Origin: Chloroflexota bacterium | GTDB taxonomy: Bacteria > Chloroflexota > Limnocylindria > Limnocylindrales > CSP1-4 | DNA: 6,220 nt | Direction of reading: 5' to 3' | NCBI GenBank assembly: GCA_025935655.1 | Contig: JAICUV010000205.1 | Location: forward strand, 1 to 6,220 | Shown here: in pieces, positions 5,163 to 6,220 of the stretch | Position numbering within the stretch: position 1 is the stretch's first letter | Layout: each line of letters begins with the position of its first letter | Translations under genes and position numbers: made by a program | Notes under the pieces: model-generated | The model's database searches: none | What the model was told of the DNA's origin: nothing | What the model saw: only the letters and a program-made list of their open reading frames with translations

Positions 5163-6220
5163 GTGCCCACGCCCAACGCCTTCGGCGCCCGAGCCTCGCT
5201 CGGTGCCGGCCTCCCGGACCTCTACCGCCTCGACTCGATCGCGGCCGCCGGCGTCCCCTTCGGGATCGACCTGGGGCGCGCGCCGGTCACCCTGCGGATC
5301 CTGCTCGAGAACGCCCTCCGCCACGCCGGCGGCGGGATCGTCCGCGAGGAGGACGTCGCGGCGCTCGCGGCGTGGCGGCCGGGCGGCGGCGGCGAGGCCG
5401 AGGTCCCGTTCATGCCCTCCCGCGTCGTCCTCCAGGACTTCACGGGCGTGCCCGCGGTGGTCGACCTCGCGGCGATGCGCGACGCGATGGCGAGCCTTGG
5501 CGGCGACCCGGCGCGCGTCAACCCGCTCGTGCCCGCGGACCTGGTCATCGACCACTCCGTCCAGATCGACGCCTGGGGCGGCGCGGGGTCGTTCGCGTTC
5601 AACGTCGGCCGCGAGTACGAGCGCAACGGCGAGCGCTACCAGCTCCTGCGCTGGGCCCAGACCGCGTTCCGCGACCTGCGGGTCGTCCCGCCCGGCACGG
5701 GGATCATCCACCAGGTCAACCTGGAGTTCCTGGCGACCGTCGTGAGCGATCGCACGGACGCGGCGGGTCGCGTCGCGTTCCCGGACACGCTCGTCGGCAC
5801 CGACTCCCATACGACGATGGTCAACGGGCTCGGCGTGCTCGGCTACGGGGTTGGCGGGATCGAGGCCGAGGCGGTCCTGCTGGGCCAGCCGCTCTACCAG
5901 CCGATGCCCCGGATCGTCGGGGTGCGCCTCCACGGCGAGCTGCCGCGGACGACGACCGCGACCGACCTCGTGCTCGTGATCACCGAGATGCTGCGGTCGT
6001 TCGGCGTCGTGGGCGCCTTCGTGGAGTTCGCCGGCGACGGGCTCGCGGGGCTCTCGCTCGCGGACCGCGCCACGATCAGCAACATGAGCCCGGAGTTCGG
6101 GGCGACCGCGACCTTGTTCCCGATCGACGACGAGACGATCGCGTACCTGCGGCTCACCGGCCGCTCGCCCGAGCGGGTCGACCTCGTCGAACGCTACGCG
6201 AAGGCCCAGGGCATGTGGCG
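5163..6220 (+). CDS. acnA: Aconitate hydratase A, N-terminal part
   Basis: This is the first 352 codons of an AcnA/IRP-type aconitase (about 900 aa in full), running off the right edge. The enzyme interconverts citrate and isocitrate through cis-aconitate with a [4Fe-4S] cluster in the TCA cycle. Conserved blocks are clear: LRILLENALRH (44-54), MPSRVVLQDFTGVPAVVDLAAMRDAM (84-109), NPLVPADLVIDHSVQ (120-134), RYQLLRWAQTAF (158-169), VVPPGTGIIHQVNLEFLA (174-191), GTDSHTTMVNGLGVLGYGVGGIEAEAVLLGQP (212-243) and ISNMSPEFGATATLFPID (305-322). The DHS, SHTT and SNMSPEFGAT motifs belong to the active-site region. The cluster-binding cysteines lie further on, outside the window. The start is GTG 5163, with GGAGA 7 nt upstream and the residues after it leading straight into the family sequence. 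The frame has no stop in the window. The block order fits AcnA rather than AcnB or the mitochondrial-type enzyme. Confidence 0.96.
   Translation, partial: MPTPNAFGARASLGAGLPDLYRLDSIAAAGVPFGIDLGRAPVTLRILLENALRHAGGGIVREEDVAALAAWRPGGGGEAEVPFMPSRVVLQDFTGVPAVVDLAAMRDAMASLGGDPARVNPLVPADLVIDHSVQIDAWGGAGSFAFNVGREYERNGERYQLLRWAQTAFRDLRVVPPGTGIIHQVNLEFLATVVSDRTDAAGRVAFPDTLVGTDSHTTMVNGLGVLGYGVGGIEAEAVLLGQPLYQPMPRIVGVRLHGELPRTTTATDLVLVITEMLRSFGVVGAFVEFAGDGLAGLSLADRATISNMSPEFGATATLFPIDDETIAYLRLTGRSPERVDLVERYAKAQGMW

Noticed and set aside
5382..5396. GGC repeat tract in acnA
   Set aside because: It encodes a short Gly run in a variable surface loop of aconitase and is expected by chance at this GC content.
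5130..5933. A 267-codon open frame on the minus strand opposite acnA
   Set aside because: It is an antisense shadow of a clear aconitase, with no domain and atypical composition.

Overview
The window comes from a very GC-rich bacterium (roughly 70% GC or more by eye, strong G/C bias at third codon positions). Glycine decarboxylase is split into PA and PB subunits, which fits lineages such as Chloroflexota, Thermotoga-like groups, Firmicutes and deep-branching Actinobacteriota. The GC content points to a Chloroflexota- or Thermoleophilia-like soil or freshwater lineage. That placement is an inference from composition and gene content, not a proven identification.

Layout. Five genes read leftward in one block: a Nudix hydrolase (3666-3154), gcvT (3133-2018), gcvH (1936-1556), gcvPA (1552-149) and the first 50 codons of gcvPB (152-1, cut by the left edge). 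Spacings are 20 nt, 81 nt, 3 nt and a 4-nt GTGA overlap, so this looks like one operon with tight coupling at its end. It encodes the P, T and H components of the glycine cleavage system. The shared L component (dihydrolipoyl dehydrogenase) is not in the window. Upstream lies a 268-nt non-coding stretch with a possible promoter and two closely spaced perfect 12-bp palindromes. Further upstream, also leftward, is a Rossmann-fold/DUF2520 protein (5044-3935) with an unusual charged and histidine-rich N-terminal extension. On the right, divergently transcribed across a 118-nt gap, is the first part of aconitase A (5163 to the right edge), with a GTG start.

How the genes work together. GcvPA/PB decarboxylates glycine and loads the aminomethyl group on lipoylated GcvH. 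GcvT then passes the one-carbon unit to tetrahydrofolate and releases ammonia. The Nudix enzyme probably cleans up a nucleotide or dinucleotide substrate; its link to glycine metabolism is not evident. Aconitase is a TCA-cycle enzyme and probably belongs to a separate transcription unit.

I see no mobile element, CRISPR array, tRNA, rRNA or defence system, and nothing that amounts to an undescribed biological system. The items worth a second look are the His-rich extension, the paired palindromes ahead of the Nudix/gcv operon, the Nudix gene heading that operon, and the GTGA junction that sets the gcvPB start.
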